Assembly: GCF_020687805.1 (NCBI RefSeq)
Contig: NZ_JAJEWQ010000002.1
Location: 561,300 to 625,299, forward strand
From: Planctobacterium marinum
Lineage (GTDB): Bacteria; Pseudomonadota; Gammaproteobacteria; Enterobacterales; Alteromonadaceae
Length of the DNA stretch: 64,000 nt
Direction: 5' to 3'
This document shows, piece by piece, positions 46,064 to 54,319 of the stretch. How positions within the stretch are numbered: position 1 is the first letter of the stretch; each line of letters begins with the position of its first letter. The position numbers and the translations under genes are program-made. The notes under the pieces were generated by a model, which ran no database searches, was not told the origin of the DNA, and was given only the letters and a program-made list of their open reading frames with translations.

Positions 46064-46738
46064 TTAATCGGTTGCCAACCATATGTGGGTTTTTCTTGTG
46101 CTATTTTTTCTTACTCTGGTTAATTTAACGCAATTCATCTTGCCTAAAGGGGTATCGATAAAAGAGAATCCGCTATTTTTAAAGCTATATTCCTTAATTC
46201 CTTTTTCACCATATACGTCATAGCGCAATTGATTGTCATCCAATTGACCATGACTAGTTAAGGCGTTTAACCTTAGTACCTCATAAACTAGCAATGGGTC
46301 TAATACATTACTAGGTAACTCTCTATCCAATAATTGAGTACCTTTATAGACAGTCAAAATTTCTTTTTCGTAATCAAATTTGAGTCGCAAATATTTGTCT
46401 TTTTTGAAGGTTCTAGAGTCCTTCCCCTGATAACTTAATGGAATCGCTGATTCTCCATTCCACAAAAATTCACTTCTTTCCATCGTTTCAATGCTATAGA
46501 AAAATGCTGAAGCACTCGTGTTAAATGAAACTGAATGATAATTAGCGGTTTTCTTAAAGACTCTATATGCCTCCCCATATTTTTTATTACCTCTGTATAC
46601 AGTGTATCTCGCTGTATATTCATTTAGTTTTATAATATCTTCATCGCTATGGTTCGTAGCAGCAGACGCATAAGTCTGTGCTGAATTACAAACCGTTAAG
46701 AATAATGAGATTTTTATAAGTGTATTAACTAGTCGCAT
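46064..46738 (-). CDS. DUF3108-like periplasmic protein, shortened by an in-frame stop
   Basis: A 224-residue protein with signal peptide (LFLTVCNSAQTYA). It matches the DUF3108 pattern: ARYTVYRGNKKYGEAYRVF, a central IPLSYQGKDSRTF, VLDPLLVYEVLRL and a conserved end RKTHIWLATD. At that point a TAA interrupts it. The same frame continues after the stop as EYIPVMLLQEKSGEEVATLI to a TAG at 45986-45988, which is what the family has there (W-L-A-x-D-x-x-Y-L-P-V...). So the ancestral protein was about 250 residues and lost its last 25 to one base change, unless the stop is read through. It is last in the PAP2-eptA operon. Confidence 0.7.
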   Translation of the reverse strand: MRLVNTLIKISLFLTVCNSAQTYASAATNHSDEDIIKLNEYTARYTVYRGNKKYGEAYRVFKKTANYHSVSFNTSASAFFYSIETMERSEFLWNGESAIPLSYQGKDSRTFKKDKYLRLKFDYEKEILTVYKGTQLLDRELPSNVLDPLLVYEVLRLNALTSHGQLDDNQLRYDVYGEKGIKEYSFKNSGFSFIDTPLGKMNCVKLTRVRKNSTRKTHIWLATD

Positions 46739-46750
46739 GAAATTTAATCA

Positions 46751-48331
46751 TCAATTATCTTTTGCGTCATGCAAAACATCGAGTTCAGCTTTATATACAG
46801 GGGAGTCGAGACCAAAAGCTCCTAAAATCGTGTGGAATACATTAAATTGGGAATGATTTGATGCCTGTTTAAGCGTACTCAAATCAAGTTTTTTTTGTTT
46901 GAGGAGTTCATCCGAAGTCCAAATCAAAAATGGAATGTTTTTTTGATAGTCTGGTGCAAAAGTGTTGGGTGTTCCATGCAAATATAGTCCATGTTCACCA
47001 AGCGATTCACCGTGGTCGGATATATACATCATCGCAGTTGATGCGCCTTTTATACTTTGTAGTTTTTCGATGATGCTTACTAGAAAATGATCGGTATATA
47101 AAATGGTATTGTCGTAAGCATTTATCAATGATTCTAAGCTACATTTACTAATTTCTTCATCACGGCATACGGGGGTAAACTGATTAAATTCCTGAGTGTA
47201 TCGTTTGTAATAGCTTGGGCCGTGACTACCTTTAGTATGTAATACTAGAAAGATCTTCTGCTTGACTGATGATTCGATTACTTGAAAAAGGTTGGTTAGC
47301 AACACCTCATCTAAGTGACACCCATCACCAGTACAACTAGGTCTCAATTCATTTGCTTCAACGTAACGAGACACATCTATTGCGGGTTCACCCCAGTTGT
47401 TGGTTCGCCACTCTACCTCTACGCCATGCCTAGTCAAATACGTTGGAAGGGCTTCATAGTTTATATGTTTCTCGGTAGGAGCTAACATACAAGCAAGCGA
47501 GCCTGTGGTATATGTTGTACAGGACTTGGTATTACTTAGGATTAATAAGTTTTGTTGCTGTGCTAACTTAGGGTTAGTTGGTTTTGGGTAACCATAAAGA
47601 GAGAAGTTATCTGCACGTGCTGTTTCACCAATCACTAATACTACTATTGTTTTTTCGTCGTTGATCAACTTGCCATTTGGTAAGGCTAGCTGCCCCTCAG
47701 TAGACTTGTTTAGCGACGCATAGTGTCTAGCTGAGTTTATTATGTATGACCAAGGTAAGATCTTACCGCCAAGTACACTGGCGTGTTTATCTATCCAAAG
47801 CCAACTGGCTGCATTTAGATAAAGAAAAGTAAAAGAAGCAATTAATCCTATCAGCGCATTTCTAAACACTCGAATTCTATCTAGCGTTTCAATCTTAGGT
47901 CTGATCAATAACCACGCTGGTAATAAACCCACAATAATTGCCGCAAACAGTAAATTTATAGATAGTAGCTCTACAGATTCAGAATAACGGGTATTAAAAA
48001 TATTGCCCATCATGGTTCTGTCGAGAACGACTTGATAGGTCATCATGTAATAAATAGCGATAGCGTTTATTACGGTTGTGATAGCGACAAAACCTTTGAG
48101 TATTTGTAACGAAATTAGGGCTAGCAATGAGCAGAAGGTAAATGTAAAAACAAAAACGATTGTAAAAACAGATGATAATATTGCAACCCCACTGAACGTG
48201 GATAGTTCTATATTCTTTAGAACGTATATCCAAAGTACTAGATTGAATAAAATCGTACTTAGAACGCTGCTAAATAGTATGTAATTGCTAGCCTTATTAG
48301 CACTAGGTGATAAAACGCGTAACGAAATCAT
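46751..48331 (-). CDS. eptA: Lipid A phosphoethanolamine transferase, EptA/MCR family
   Basis: A 526-residue inner-membrane enzyme that moves phosphoethanolamine from phosphatidylethanolamine to lipid A phosphates, lowering surface charge and affinity for cationic peptides. Five membrane helices (to about 180) precede the catalytic domain. Active-site residues are intact: Glu236 (GETARA), nucleophile Thr275 inside the Cys271-Cys281 loop, His370 (GSHGP), Asp439-His440 (SDHGES) and His452. It overlaps the PAP2 gene by 4 bases. Unlike the paralogue at 42611 it should be active. The acceptor is inferred from the family. Confidence 0.88.
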   Translation of the reverse strand: MISLRVLSPSANKASNYILFSSVLSTILFNLVLWIYVLKNIELSTFSGVAILSSVFTIVFVFTFTFCSLLALISLQILKGFVAITTVINAIAIYYMMTYQVVLDRTMMGNIFNTRYSESVELLSINLLFAAIIVGLLPAWLLIRPKIETLDRIRVFRNALIGLIASFTFLYLNAASWLWIDKHASVLGGKILPWSYIINSARHYASLNKSTEGQLALPNGKLINDEKTIVVLVIGETARADNFSLYGYPKPTNPKLAQQQNLLILSNTKSCTTYTTGSLACMLAPTEKHINYEALPTYLTRHGVEVEWRTNNWGEPAIDVSRYVEANELRPSCTGDGCHLDEVLLTNLFQVIESSVKQKIFLVLHTKGSHGPSYYKRYTQEFNQFTPVCRDEEISKCSLESLINAYDNTILYTDHFLVSIIEKLQSIKGASTAMMYISDHGESLGEHGLYLHGTPNTFAPDYQKNIPFLIWTSDELLKQKKLDLSTLKQASNHSQFNVFHTILGAFGLDSPVYKAELDVLHDAKDN

Positions 48332-49176
48332 GTATTAAGTGCTGCCTTTAGCGCTATATATGTGCCTACTATTGTGCTCACGATTATCGCAGCCCAAACT
48401 ATTGCTAGCTCTGGTACTTTTCCGTTTACGGCGCTGAAAAGCAACACTCCACAGAAAAAAAGTACAAAGTACCCAAGATAAAGAGGCTTTGCTTTTGCCC
48501 AGTGCCACCAACCTGAATAACGCCGAGTTAGGTATTCACCACTAAAACCAGCAACTATTCCAAGTACAGCACCAAAGATGAGATCAGCAGGCCAATGTGC
48601 GCCCACGGCTACTCTTGATACTGCCGTTATAGAGGCAACTAGACACAATAGAGTGACTAAAAGGTACTTTGCATAGCTTCGCTTATAATCTGCGGTTGAA
48701 ATAACAAACCAAATAGCAGACATGGCGGTAAAGATTGTTATTGTATGGCCCGACGGGAAACTGGTATGAGCGGTTAGTGTAGAGCCAATAATCGTAAACT
48801 GTTCAAGATCTAAAATAGCAGCGGGTCTGGGAATAGCGAAAAAATTCTTACCCGCGTGACTGAGGACACATGCAAGTGGAATTGCTCCAAACATAGCCGC
48901 CCAAGCTCTCTTATTAAAAAGGCAAATAAAGGAGAGTAAGGGAACAAGAACTAGCGCATCTCCTAGGTAAGTAACGTTATGCCAGAATATTTCAGGCAAA
49001 ATTTGAAGCGCTTGATTACCCAGCGAAAAAACAACTGTTTGACTAGCAAGATAAGTATTCTTATCTAAGGCAATACTGAAAAGCACCAGTACTACAATCG
49101 AGAAAGCGAATATAGCTCTCCAGCTAGCAGTATTAAATTTTGTGTTAACTGTAACAGTTGCATATCTAGTAGACAT
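48328..49176 (-). CDS. PAP2-family membrane phosphatase
   Basis: A 282-residue protein with six or more membrane helices. The three phosphatase motifs are present: KNFFAIPRP (K-x6-R-P), FPSGHT and SRVAVGAHWPADL (S-R-x5-H-x3-D). Relatives include LpxE/LpxF lipid A phosphatases, LpxT and undecaprenyl-pyrophosphate phosphatases. In an operon with EptA a lipid A phosphatase or a carrier-recycling role is most likely. It is first in its operon, under promoter C. An inverted repeat covers the ribosome site just before its ATG. Confidence 0.8.
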   Translation of the reverse strand: MSTRYATVTVNTKFNTASWRAIFAFSIVVLVLFSIALDKNTYLASQTVVFSLGNQALQILPEIFWHNVTYLGDALVLVPLLSFICLFNKRAWAAMFGAIPLACVLSHAGKNFFAIPRPAAILDLEQFTIIGSTLTAHTSFPSGHTITIFTAMSAIWFVISTADYKRSYAKYLLVTLLCLVASITAVSRVAVGAHWPADLIFGAVLGIVAGFSGEYLTRRYSGWWHWAKAKPLYLGYFVLFFCGVLLFSAVNGKVPELAIVWAAIIVSTIVGTYIALKAALNT

Positions 49177-49177
49177 A

Positions 49178-49201
49178 AAATCACCTCTATTTTGGTGATT
49201 T
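49178..49201 (-). other. Inverted repeat over the ribosome binding site of the PAP2 gene
   Basis: AAATCACC (49178-49185) and GGTGATTT (49194-49201) form a perfect 8-bp dyad with an 8-base centre. On the minus strand one arm includes the AGGTG ribosome site directly before the ATG at 49176. If the transcript starts upstream of 49201 the stem would hide that site; a start near 49196, as the -10 box predicts, would cut the stem, and the dyad would then be an operator. Confidence 0.4.
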
Positions 49202-49202
49202 C

Positions 49203-49246
49203 ATGCTAGCCAGTGAAACTTAAGATTTGCTTAGTTCAAACTGAAA
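49203..49246 (-). promoter_or_regulatory. Regulon promoter C before the PAP2-eptA-DUF3108 operon
   Basis: Minus strand: TTTCAG-N5-ACTAAG-N5-CTTAAG-N10-TAGCAT, with boxes at 49246-49241, 49235-49230 and 49224-49219 and -10 at 49208-49203. The start codon is 27 bases on. It is nearly identical to promoter B over 28 bases. Confidence 0.68.
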
Positions 49247-49263
49247 CTTTGATTAGTTTTGGA

Positions 49264-51489
49264 TTAAAAATGAAAGCGTATTTTGGCGAAAATATTATGT
49301 GCATCTTTCGCCTCAATCGCTTGTTTATAAAGGTTACGTTTACCAAATTTGGCGATCTCATCTTCAAATTCACCACCAAAGCCATAGCTCAAATAAAAAG
49401 CGGTTAATTGGCTCAAGGCATATTTGTAGCGCATTTGGAATGCACTTTCGGAGAAAGAGAAATCATCTCGATCTCCAAAGGTTGATAAGTGTCCTTCAGC
49501 GTTAACGAGATATCGATTTAAATGTTTGGCTTTGCCAATTACTGATTCGAATTTTAATCGTAATTCTTGGTTGCCTGCGATTTGGTAATCAAGGCTTAAC
49601 TCAATACTTTGTTCCGTAAAGTTGTATTCATCAACGGTGTTGCCTTCATCCCAGTCAAACCAACTATCACTATTGTATTGCGCAAGAGTAAAACCGACCA
49701 ATATATTGTCGCTAAACTGCTGCTCGACACTAGACTCAGCGTTGTAAAACGCTCCCGAAAGCCCCTCAGTTCCCAATTCAAACTCAAAAGAAAAGGTTCC
49801 CCAATCATACTCTGGAGAACTAATTTCCAATTCAGCAATATAAAATGACGGAAGCCAAACAGATTGATTTCCCCTTGTCAGCAGATCGTCGAAGCCAGAA
49901 GTGCCATATTCAATACCAAACTGATATTCAAACTCGGAATCTGCAACCAGCTCAATACTGCTGGCTAAAATACGAGGTAACTTTTCACTGTCATAGTTGG
50001 TTTTTATTTCAGTTTCTATAGCAAATGTGACATCTCGAATCGACCATAAATCTAAGTCTGGAATTTGATATTCATACTCATATTCAAATTGTTTTCGGTT
50101 AATTCGTTTAACATAACCAATATCGTTAAGTTGTAATTCATCACCATAGCTAAAAACGCTAAACTCATGACTTTGCTGCTCTGATGACTCTACGCTGCCT
50201 GTTAACCACCATCCAGTGTCACTATTTGTTATTTGAGCCTGCTCTATTTGAGAATTGATAATGCCTAAATTCAGTTCAGCATCTTCTGAATATGCGTAAT
50301 TGATGTCTGTAGAAATAATAGTTGCTTTGCGATCAATACTCGGTGTGTTGACATTGTTGATAGAAACCCCTAATTTGCTGGCATCAGTATGATATTGACC
50401 TCTCAATACCCAAAAATCTCTTCCTGAATTTCCATTATCTGAGCTTTCAAATGCTGAGAGTAAGCCTAAATCTAATTGCTCTGTGCCAAATGTATATTTA
50501 AATGCAGAATCTAAGTCACCAGCATAATCTTCGTCGTAATAAGATTCCCCACCAATTCTTGGTGTATGAACCACTCTTAAATTTTCAGGGCCGACAACAT
50601 CAAAAATATTCTGATTGTCGTTGAAAAATGGACGTTTTTCTGAGAAAAAACTTTCGATGGCGGAAAAGTTAACCACTAATTCGTCTGACTCTACCTGACC
50701 AAAATCTGGATTGACTGTTGCACTTATTTGTTGATTTTTTGTAGGTTTCCAGAAAATCTCGGTGCCGATATCAGTGCTATTGTGATTATTTGCTATATCT
50801 CTGTTTACTGATATATAGGGAAAAATGTCAAAATTTGATTCAACCTTGATGACAGCTACTTCTTTGTTGAAATTTTGCAGAAAACTATTCATCGAGGGAT
50901 TAGCAGGGATAGATGAGTAAGTGGCATTATTTGCCTCATCATAACGAGAGACTGATACTCCGAATTCATGTTGCTCTTGTATGCTAAAAGTCATAGAACT
51001 CCACGGGATATAAAGTTCTGTAATCCATGAATTGTCACGTGTTTTAACTGCATACTGCCAGTTATTGCTCCAGTCTAGATCTAACAATTTATTCTGTTTA
51101 TATATCCCATCATAAAAGTAGCCTTGGTGATTAATCGCAAATACGTAGCTCGTCTGCTGGGTGTTATTCATATCCAACATAATTTGAATATGGTCGTTGG
51201 TGAATAGGGTGTCGTTTTCTTGAGTACGAACTCTCAAGGGACTTGCTTTTTTCTTCGCTGAAACTGCGACATATAACCCTTGTTCACTAGTCAATATTTG
51301 ATAGTAAAAATTGCTATCTGACTTTAATAAAGTTTGAGGGATGACTTGATAATTGTCGGTATGTTTAACTTGTTCCTGCCACTGTTGTTCGTTCAAAGAG
51401 CCGTCAATAACGATATCTGAAGCGATAACAGATACAGGAGCAGTCAATGTGAGTAACGAAATCACGTACTTAATTAATGCTTTCATCAC
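49264..51489 (-). CDS. DUF5916-type outer-membrane protein with CBM9-like N-terminal domain
   Basis: A 741-residue protein with signal peptide (to about 23). The N-terminal domain (DIVIDGSLNEQQWQEQV, then YIPWSSMTF) is the family 9 carbohydrate-binding-like fold seen in DUF5916 proteins. It continues with NVNPDFGQVESDELVVN-like strands and an ESFFSEKRPFF motif, then a long beta-barrel ending in Phe (KIRFHF). It probably sits in the outer membrane. The ligand is unknown. It is third in the operon with the two-component system (4-base overlap with the kinase), so its product may be sensed or regulated by it. Confidence 0.78.
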   Translation of the reverse strand: MMKALIKYVISLLTLTAPVSVIASDIVIDGSLNEQQWQEQVKHTDNYQVIPQTLLKSDSNFYYQILTSEQGLYVAVSAKKKASPLRVRTQENDTLFTNDHIQIMLDMNNTQQTSYVFAINHQGYFYDGIYKQNKLLDLDWSNNWQYAVKTRDNSWITELYIPWSSMTFSIQEQHEFGVSVSRYDEANNATYSSIPANPSMNSFLQNFNKEVAVIKVESNFDIFPYISVNRDIANNHNSTDIGTEIFWKPTKNQQISATVNPDFGQVESDELVVNFSAIESFFSEKRPFFNDNQNIFDVVGPENLRVVHTPRIGGESYYDEDYAGDLDSAFKYTFGTEQLDLGLLSAFESSDNGNSGRDFWVLRGQYHTDASKLGVSINNVNTPSIDRKATIISTDINYAYSEDAELNLGIINSQIEQAQITNSDTGWWLTGSVESSEQQSHEFSVFSYGDELQLNDIGYVKRINRKQFEYEYEYQIPDLDLWSIRDVTFAIETEIKTNYDSEKLPRILASSIELVADSEFEYQFGIEYGTSGFDDLLTRGNQSVWLPSFYIAELEISSPEYDWGTFSFEFELGTEGLSGAFYNAESSVEQQFSDNILVGFTLAQYNSDSWFDWDEGNTVDEYNFTEQSIELSLDYQIAGNQELRLKFESVIGKAKHLNRYLVNAEGHLSTFGDRDDFSFSESAFQMRYKYALSQLTAFYLSYGFGGEFEDEIAKFGKRNLYKQAIEAKDAHNIFAKIRFHF

Positions 51490-52904
51490 AGTACAATGCT
51501 AAAAGTTATACGATTCTGGTCGTCTAGAGACACCGAAATAGTTGCGCCAAGTCTTTGGCAATAAGACTTTACAATCGCTAAACCAAGTCCAAAACGTTCT
51601 GTTGAAGTTCTAGAGTCATCTTTTTGCCATAAAGGTTCAAAAAACTGATTTAAATCACCCTCGCAACAGTCTCCCTCGCACGTATTTGTAATCTCAACAT
51701 GTGTTTTCCCTTTCCTAGTTTTGACTACAATATCGATGACCGTGTTTTCTGGGCTGTAGTAAATCGCATTACTTATTAGGTTTGAGAGTACTGTTTCCAG
51801 TGCAAACTTATTGGTAGTTATAATAAAAGAGTCGCTTTCAAAATCGGCATTAATTTGCCTATTCGATTTGTTTTCATAACTCAAAACGTTATTGAACATA
51901 GCTATTAAATCAACTTCGGTTGTTGGCAGTGCTTGGCTGCTATTGCTCTTTTGTAGTAATAAGATGCCGTTCACTATACTTTTTAGTCTAGTGGAAATCT
52001 CCTTAACATCATTGGCTAAGTTGTCGGTAATTTGCTTTTCATGGGGAAATTTAAGGGCAACTTCACTTAAACTGAGCAGCTCAGCGATAGGCGTTTTTAG
52101 CTCATGAGCAATATCTGACGTGACCCTTTGCTCCCGTTGGTAAAGGTTACGGTTATCTTGAATAAATTGATTTGTAGCGTTGGCGATAGGGATTAACTCT
52201 TCAGGCAAATTTTCAATGGAAATGTCCGCATTATCTGATGTCAGACTAACGTTGCTGAGTTCCTGAGTAAATTCATCAATCGGTTTTAAACTTCGCACCA
52301 CTACCAGTGAAACTATCTTCCGAACCGTAAATACAGCAATTATTGAGGTCAAAATGAAAATGACATCAACAAACCAGAGAATGTAATTAAGGTCTTCTTT
52401 GCTCAGCGCGTAAGCGAACTCCATTGGCTTCTGATTTTTAGCGAATTCTTCTCTGGTAACACCCAATGCTTCTCGAATATCTGAATCAACTTGTGGCAAG
52501 AATTTGCTAAACAGCATTCTACCATCTCGTCCATCTGGTAGGGTTATATCTTGAATGATGAAGCGATCTAAATTTACATCTAATCTAGGAAGGTCTTTTA
52601 CCTCAAAGAATTCCAGTGTATCTGAGCGTTCAAATACTTCATTGTTATACCAAAGCTGAAAGTACTCAGGGTTTTCTTTACCTTCAAATTCAGGCATGAA
52701 TTCACCAGCAAAATCAAAATCTACTTCGTCTTCATCTTCTTCAACTAAAGTTTCTAGCAGGCCAACTTTATTGATCATCGCTCGATCAAATTCTTTACTA
52801 ATCCACGTATCAACGCTGATATCCGTAGCCAACAAAATAGCTACTAGCAATATTGAAATTGAAATAGATAAATATCGACTGAGCTTTTTTTGAATTGAAT
52901 TCAC
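51486..52904 (-). CDS. Sensor histidine kinase (PmrB/QseC-like)
   Basis: A 472-residue kinase with membrane helices at about 14-34 and 174-197 around a periplasmic sensor. The sensor carries a dense acidic patch (residues 55-73, EEDEDEVDFDF and after), the type that binds metal ions or cationic peptides in PhoQ/PmrB/QseC sensors. Then HAMP, H-box with His267 (SDIAHELKTPIAE), N-box (NLISNAIYYSP) and G-box (FGLGLAIVKSYC). A Cys-rich insert EGDCCEGD lies before the G-box. It starts on the last base of the regulator gene's stop (TAATG-type overlap). Confidence 0.86.
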   Translation of the reverse strand: MNSIQKKLSRYLSISISILLVAILLATDISVDTWISKEFDRAMINKVGLLETLVEEDEDEVDFDFAGEFMPEFEGKENPEYFQLWYNNEVFERSDTLEFFEVKDLPRLDVNLDRFIIQDITLPDGRDGRMLFSKFLPQVDSDIREALGVTREEFAKNQKPMEFAYALSKEDLNYILWFVDVIFILTSIIAVFTVRKIVSLVVVRSLKPIDEFTQELSNVSLTSDNADISIENLPEELIPIANATNQFIQDNRNLYQREQRVTSDIAHELKTPIAELLSLSEVALKFPHEKQITDNLANDVKEISTRLKSIVNGILLLQKSNSSQALPTTEVDLIAMFNNVLSYENKSNRQINADFESDSFIITTNKFALETVLSNLISNAIYYSPENTVIDIVVKTRKGKTHVEITNTCEGDCCEGDLNQFFEPLWQKDDSRTSTERFGLGLAIVKSYCQRLGATISVSLDDQNRITFSIVL

Positions 52905-53578
52905 TATTTATTCTCTACAAAATATCCAAAGCCTCGCTTGGTTTTGATGGGCAGATCGTGACCAATTGCTCTCACTTTTTTACGAGCCGATGATAAGTGC
53001 GCTTCTAACGAGTTTTTGGCAATTGCATCATATTGTCCAGCTAAATATTCGCTAAGTTTTTCAGGTGATATGACTTTACCTTGATTGGTAAATAAACACT
53101 CAACAACTTTGTACTCATTAGGCGTTAAATTTGCGTCAGCTCCTCCACATGTAAGTTGCTTTAAGTGCAAATCTAAGGAGATTGTACCAATATTAATTTT
53201 ACTGTCGTTAACATTTAAACTGCCTCGGCGCATCAGGCAAAGTAGTCGAACATGTAATTCGTCAAATGAAAACGGTTTAGTTAAGTAGTCGTCAGCCCCA
53301 TTGAGCAAACCTTCAACTTTATCTTCAGTAAGATCCTTTGCCGATAGGATTAGTACGCGAATATCTTTATTCGCTTGCCTAATCGCTTTTAATATTGTCG
53401 TACCGTCAACCGAAGGTAACATTAGGTCTAGTACCAGTAAGGAATAGTCCCCAGCCAACGCCATGCTAAGCCCTTCAGAGCCATCACCTGTGTCATCAAC
53501 CGTAAAGCCAAGGTTGGACAATCCAACTCTTAAGCTTCTTCTAAGTGATGTTGAATCTTCGATAATTAGAACTTTCAA
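52904..53578 (-). CDS. OmpR/PmrA-family response regulator
   Basis: A 224-residue regulator. The receiver has Glu7-Asp8, phosphoacceptor Asp51 (LVLDLMLPSVDG) and the KPF motif. The C-terminal winged helix (LTPNEYKVVECLFTNQGKVISPEKL to KTKRGFGYFVENK) is the OmpR/PhoB DNA-binding type, closest in pattern to PmrA/QseB. Such regulators bind direct repeats with an 11-bp period. Its own gene and three other units of the island are preceded by that kind of repeat, so it is the predicted regulator and autoregulated. Confidence 0.88.
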   Translation of the reverse strand: MKVLIIEDSTSLRRSLRVGLSNLGFTVDDTGDGSEGLSMALAGDYSLLVLDLMLPSVDGTTILKAIRQANKDIRVLILSAKDLTEDKVEGLLNGADDYLTKPFSFDELHVRLLCLMRRGSLNVNDSKINIGTISLDLHLKQLTCGGADANLTPNEYKVVECLFTNQGKVISPEKLSEYLAGQYDAIAKNSLEAHLSSARKKVRAIGHDLPIKTKRGFGYFVENK

Positions 53579-53607
53579 TGAAACGTACCTATCTACAAAT
53601 ATAAGTT

Positions 53608-53651
53608 AACATAACAACTTAAACTTAAGATTAGCTGAATTTATGCTTAAG
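53608..53651 (-). promoter_or_regulatory. Regulon promoter D before the two-component system operon
   Basis: Minus strand: CTTAAG-N5-ATTCAG-N5-CTTAAG-N10-TATGTT, with boxes at 53651-53646, 53640-53635 and 53629-53624 and -10 at 53613-53608. The start codon of the response regulator is 30 bases on. It has the same layout as promoters A to C, which implies autoregulation. Confidence 0.66.
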
Positions 53652-53717
53652 ATTGCTTGTAACTAACATTTCAAACAGTTTCTGTTAAGGTCTAACTTAA
53701 AATTATTCTTCATTACG

Positions 53718-53735
53718 ATCACTATAAATAGTGAT
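53718..53735. promoter_or_regulatory. 18-bp palindrome between the two-component system and the copper operon
   Basis: ATCACTAT (53718-53725) and ATAGTGAT (53728-53735) form a perfect dyad with a 2-base centre. The centre includes TATAAAT, a good -10-like sequence for the plus-strand copper operon that starts at 53832. It could be the operator of a copper regulator located outside the window, or of the adjacent response regulator. Confidence 0.45.
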
Positions 53736-53831
53736 GTTTAATCAAATAATTCATATCTGCTTACATGGCATCAATTTACTTAGTCGGAAATTTGCATTAG
53801 TATTGGAGCTGTGTATTTGTAAGAGAATTTT

Positions 53832-54212
53832 ATGTCTAAAGCATTTTCAAAAGTCGTAGTAATGACGCTTGTGCTGATTGCCTTTGTTGGGCAAGCATTT
53901 GCGTATTCTGCTATGTCTTGTGAAATGTCATCAGGTTCTCATGAATCACACATGAACATGGATCATTCCAAAATGAGCCATCATGAAGGAATGCATCATG
54001 GTGAAATGAATAAAAGCAGCAATGGTCAATCAGAAGATTGTTGTGATGTTGAATGTGTTTGTCCGGCAAATGCTTGTTCATCTTTGACAGTTCTAAATTC
54101 CAGTGTTGATTCGACAGATATTCAATTATTGAGTGAATCTGTCGCTGATTTACAATTTAATCAACCTCTTTCAATTTCAACCTCTCTTTATCGTCCACCG
54201 ATTTTTGCCTAA
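53832..54212 (+). CDS. Met/His/Cys-rich small periplasmic copper-related protein
   Basis: A 126-residue protein with signal peptide (MTLVLIAFVGQAFA). The mature N-terminus is full of Met and His (SHESHMNMDHSKMSHHEGM and MHHGEM), followed by a Cys cluster EDCCDVECVCPANAC. This is a copper or silver buffer type of protein; similar ones are annotated CopL-like or left unnamed. It leads the copper operon, 108 bases ahead of the DUF411 gene, in a gap with a small inverted repeat. Confidence 0.7.
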   Translation: MSKAFSKVVVMTLVLIAFVGQAFAYSAMSCEMSSGSHESHMNMDHSKMSHHEGMHHGEMNKSSNGQSEDCCDVECVCPANACSSLTVLNSSVDSTDIQLLSESVADLQFNQPLSISTSLYRPPIFA

Positions 54213-54269
54213 TACAGGATTAGTGCGTCCAAATTTTGCGCACATGTAATTAATTTTTCTGTTAGTCAA

Positions 54270-54289
54270 TATAGCGTCGCAGCGCTATA
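54270..54289. other. Small inverted repeat between the first two copper genes
   Basis: TATAGCG (54270-54276) and CGCTATA (54283-54289) pair around a 6-base centre. No T tract follows. It may be an internal operator or an mRNA processing stem that sets different levels for the first gene and the rest. Confidence 0.3.
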
Positions 54290-54319
54290 GATATTTTCCA
54301 GCGATGTCTGGGGGCAAAA

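Noticed and set aside
53684-53701. GTTAAG and CTTAAA between the two-component system and the copper operon as a fifth regulon site
   Set aside because: The half-sites are 12 bases apart, not 11, and no -10-like hexamer follows at N10 on either strand.
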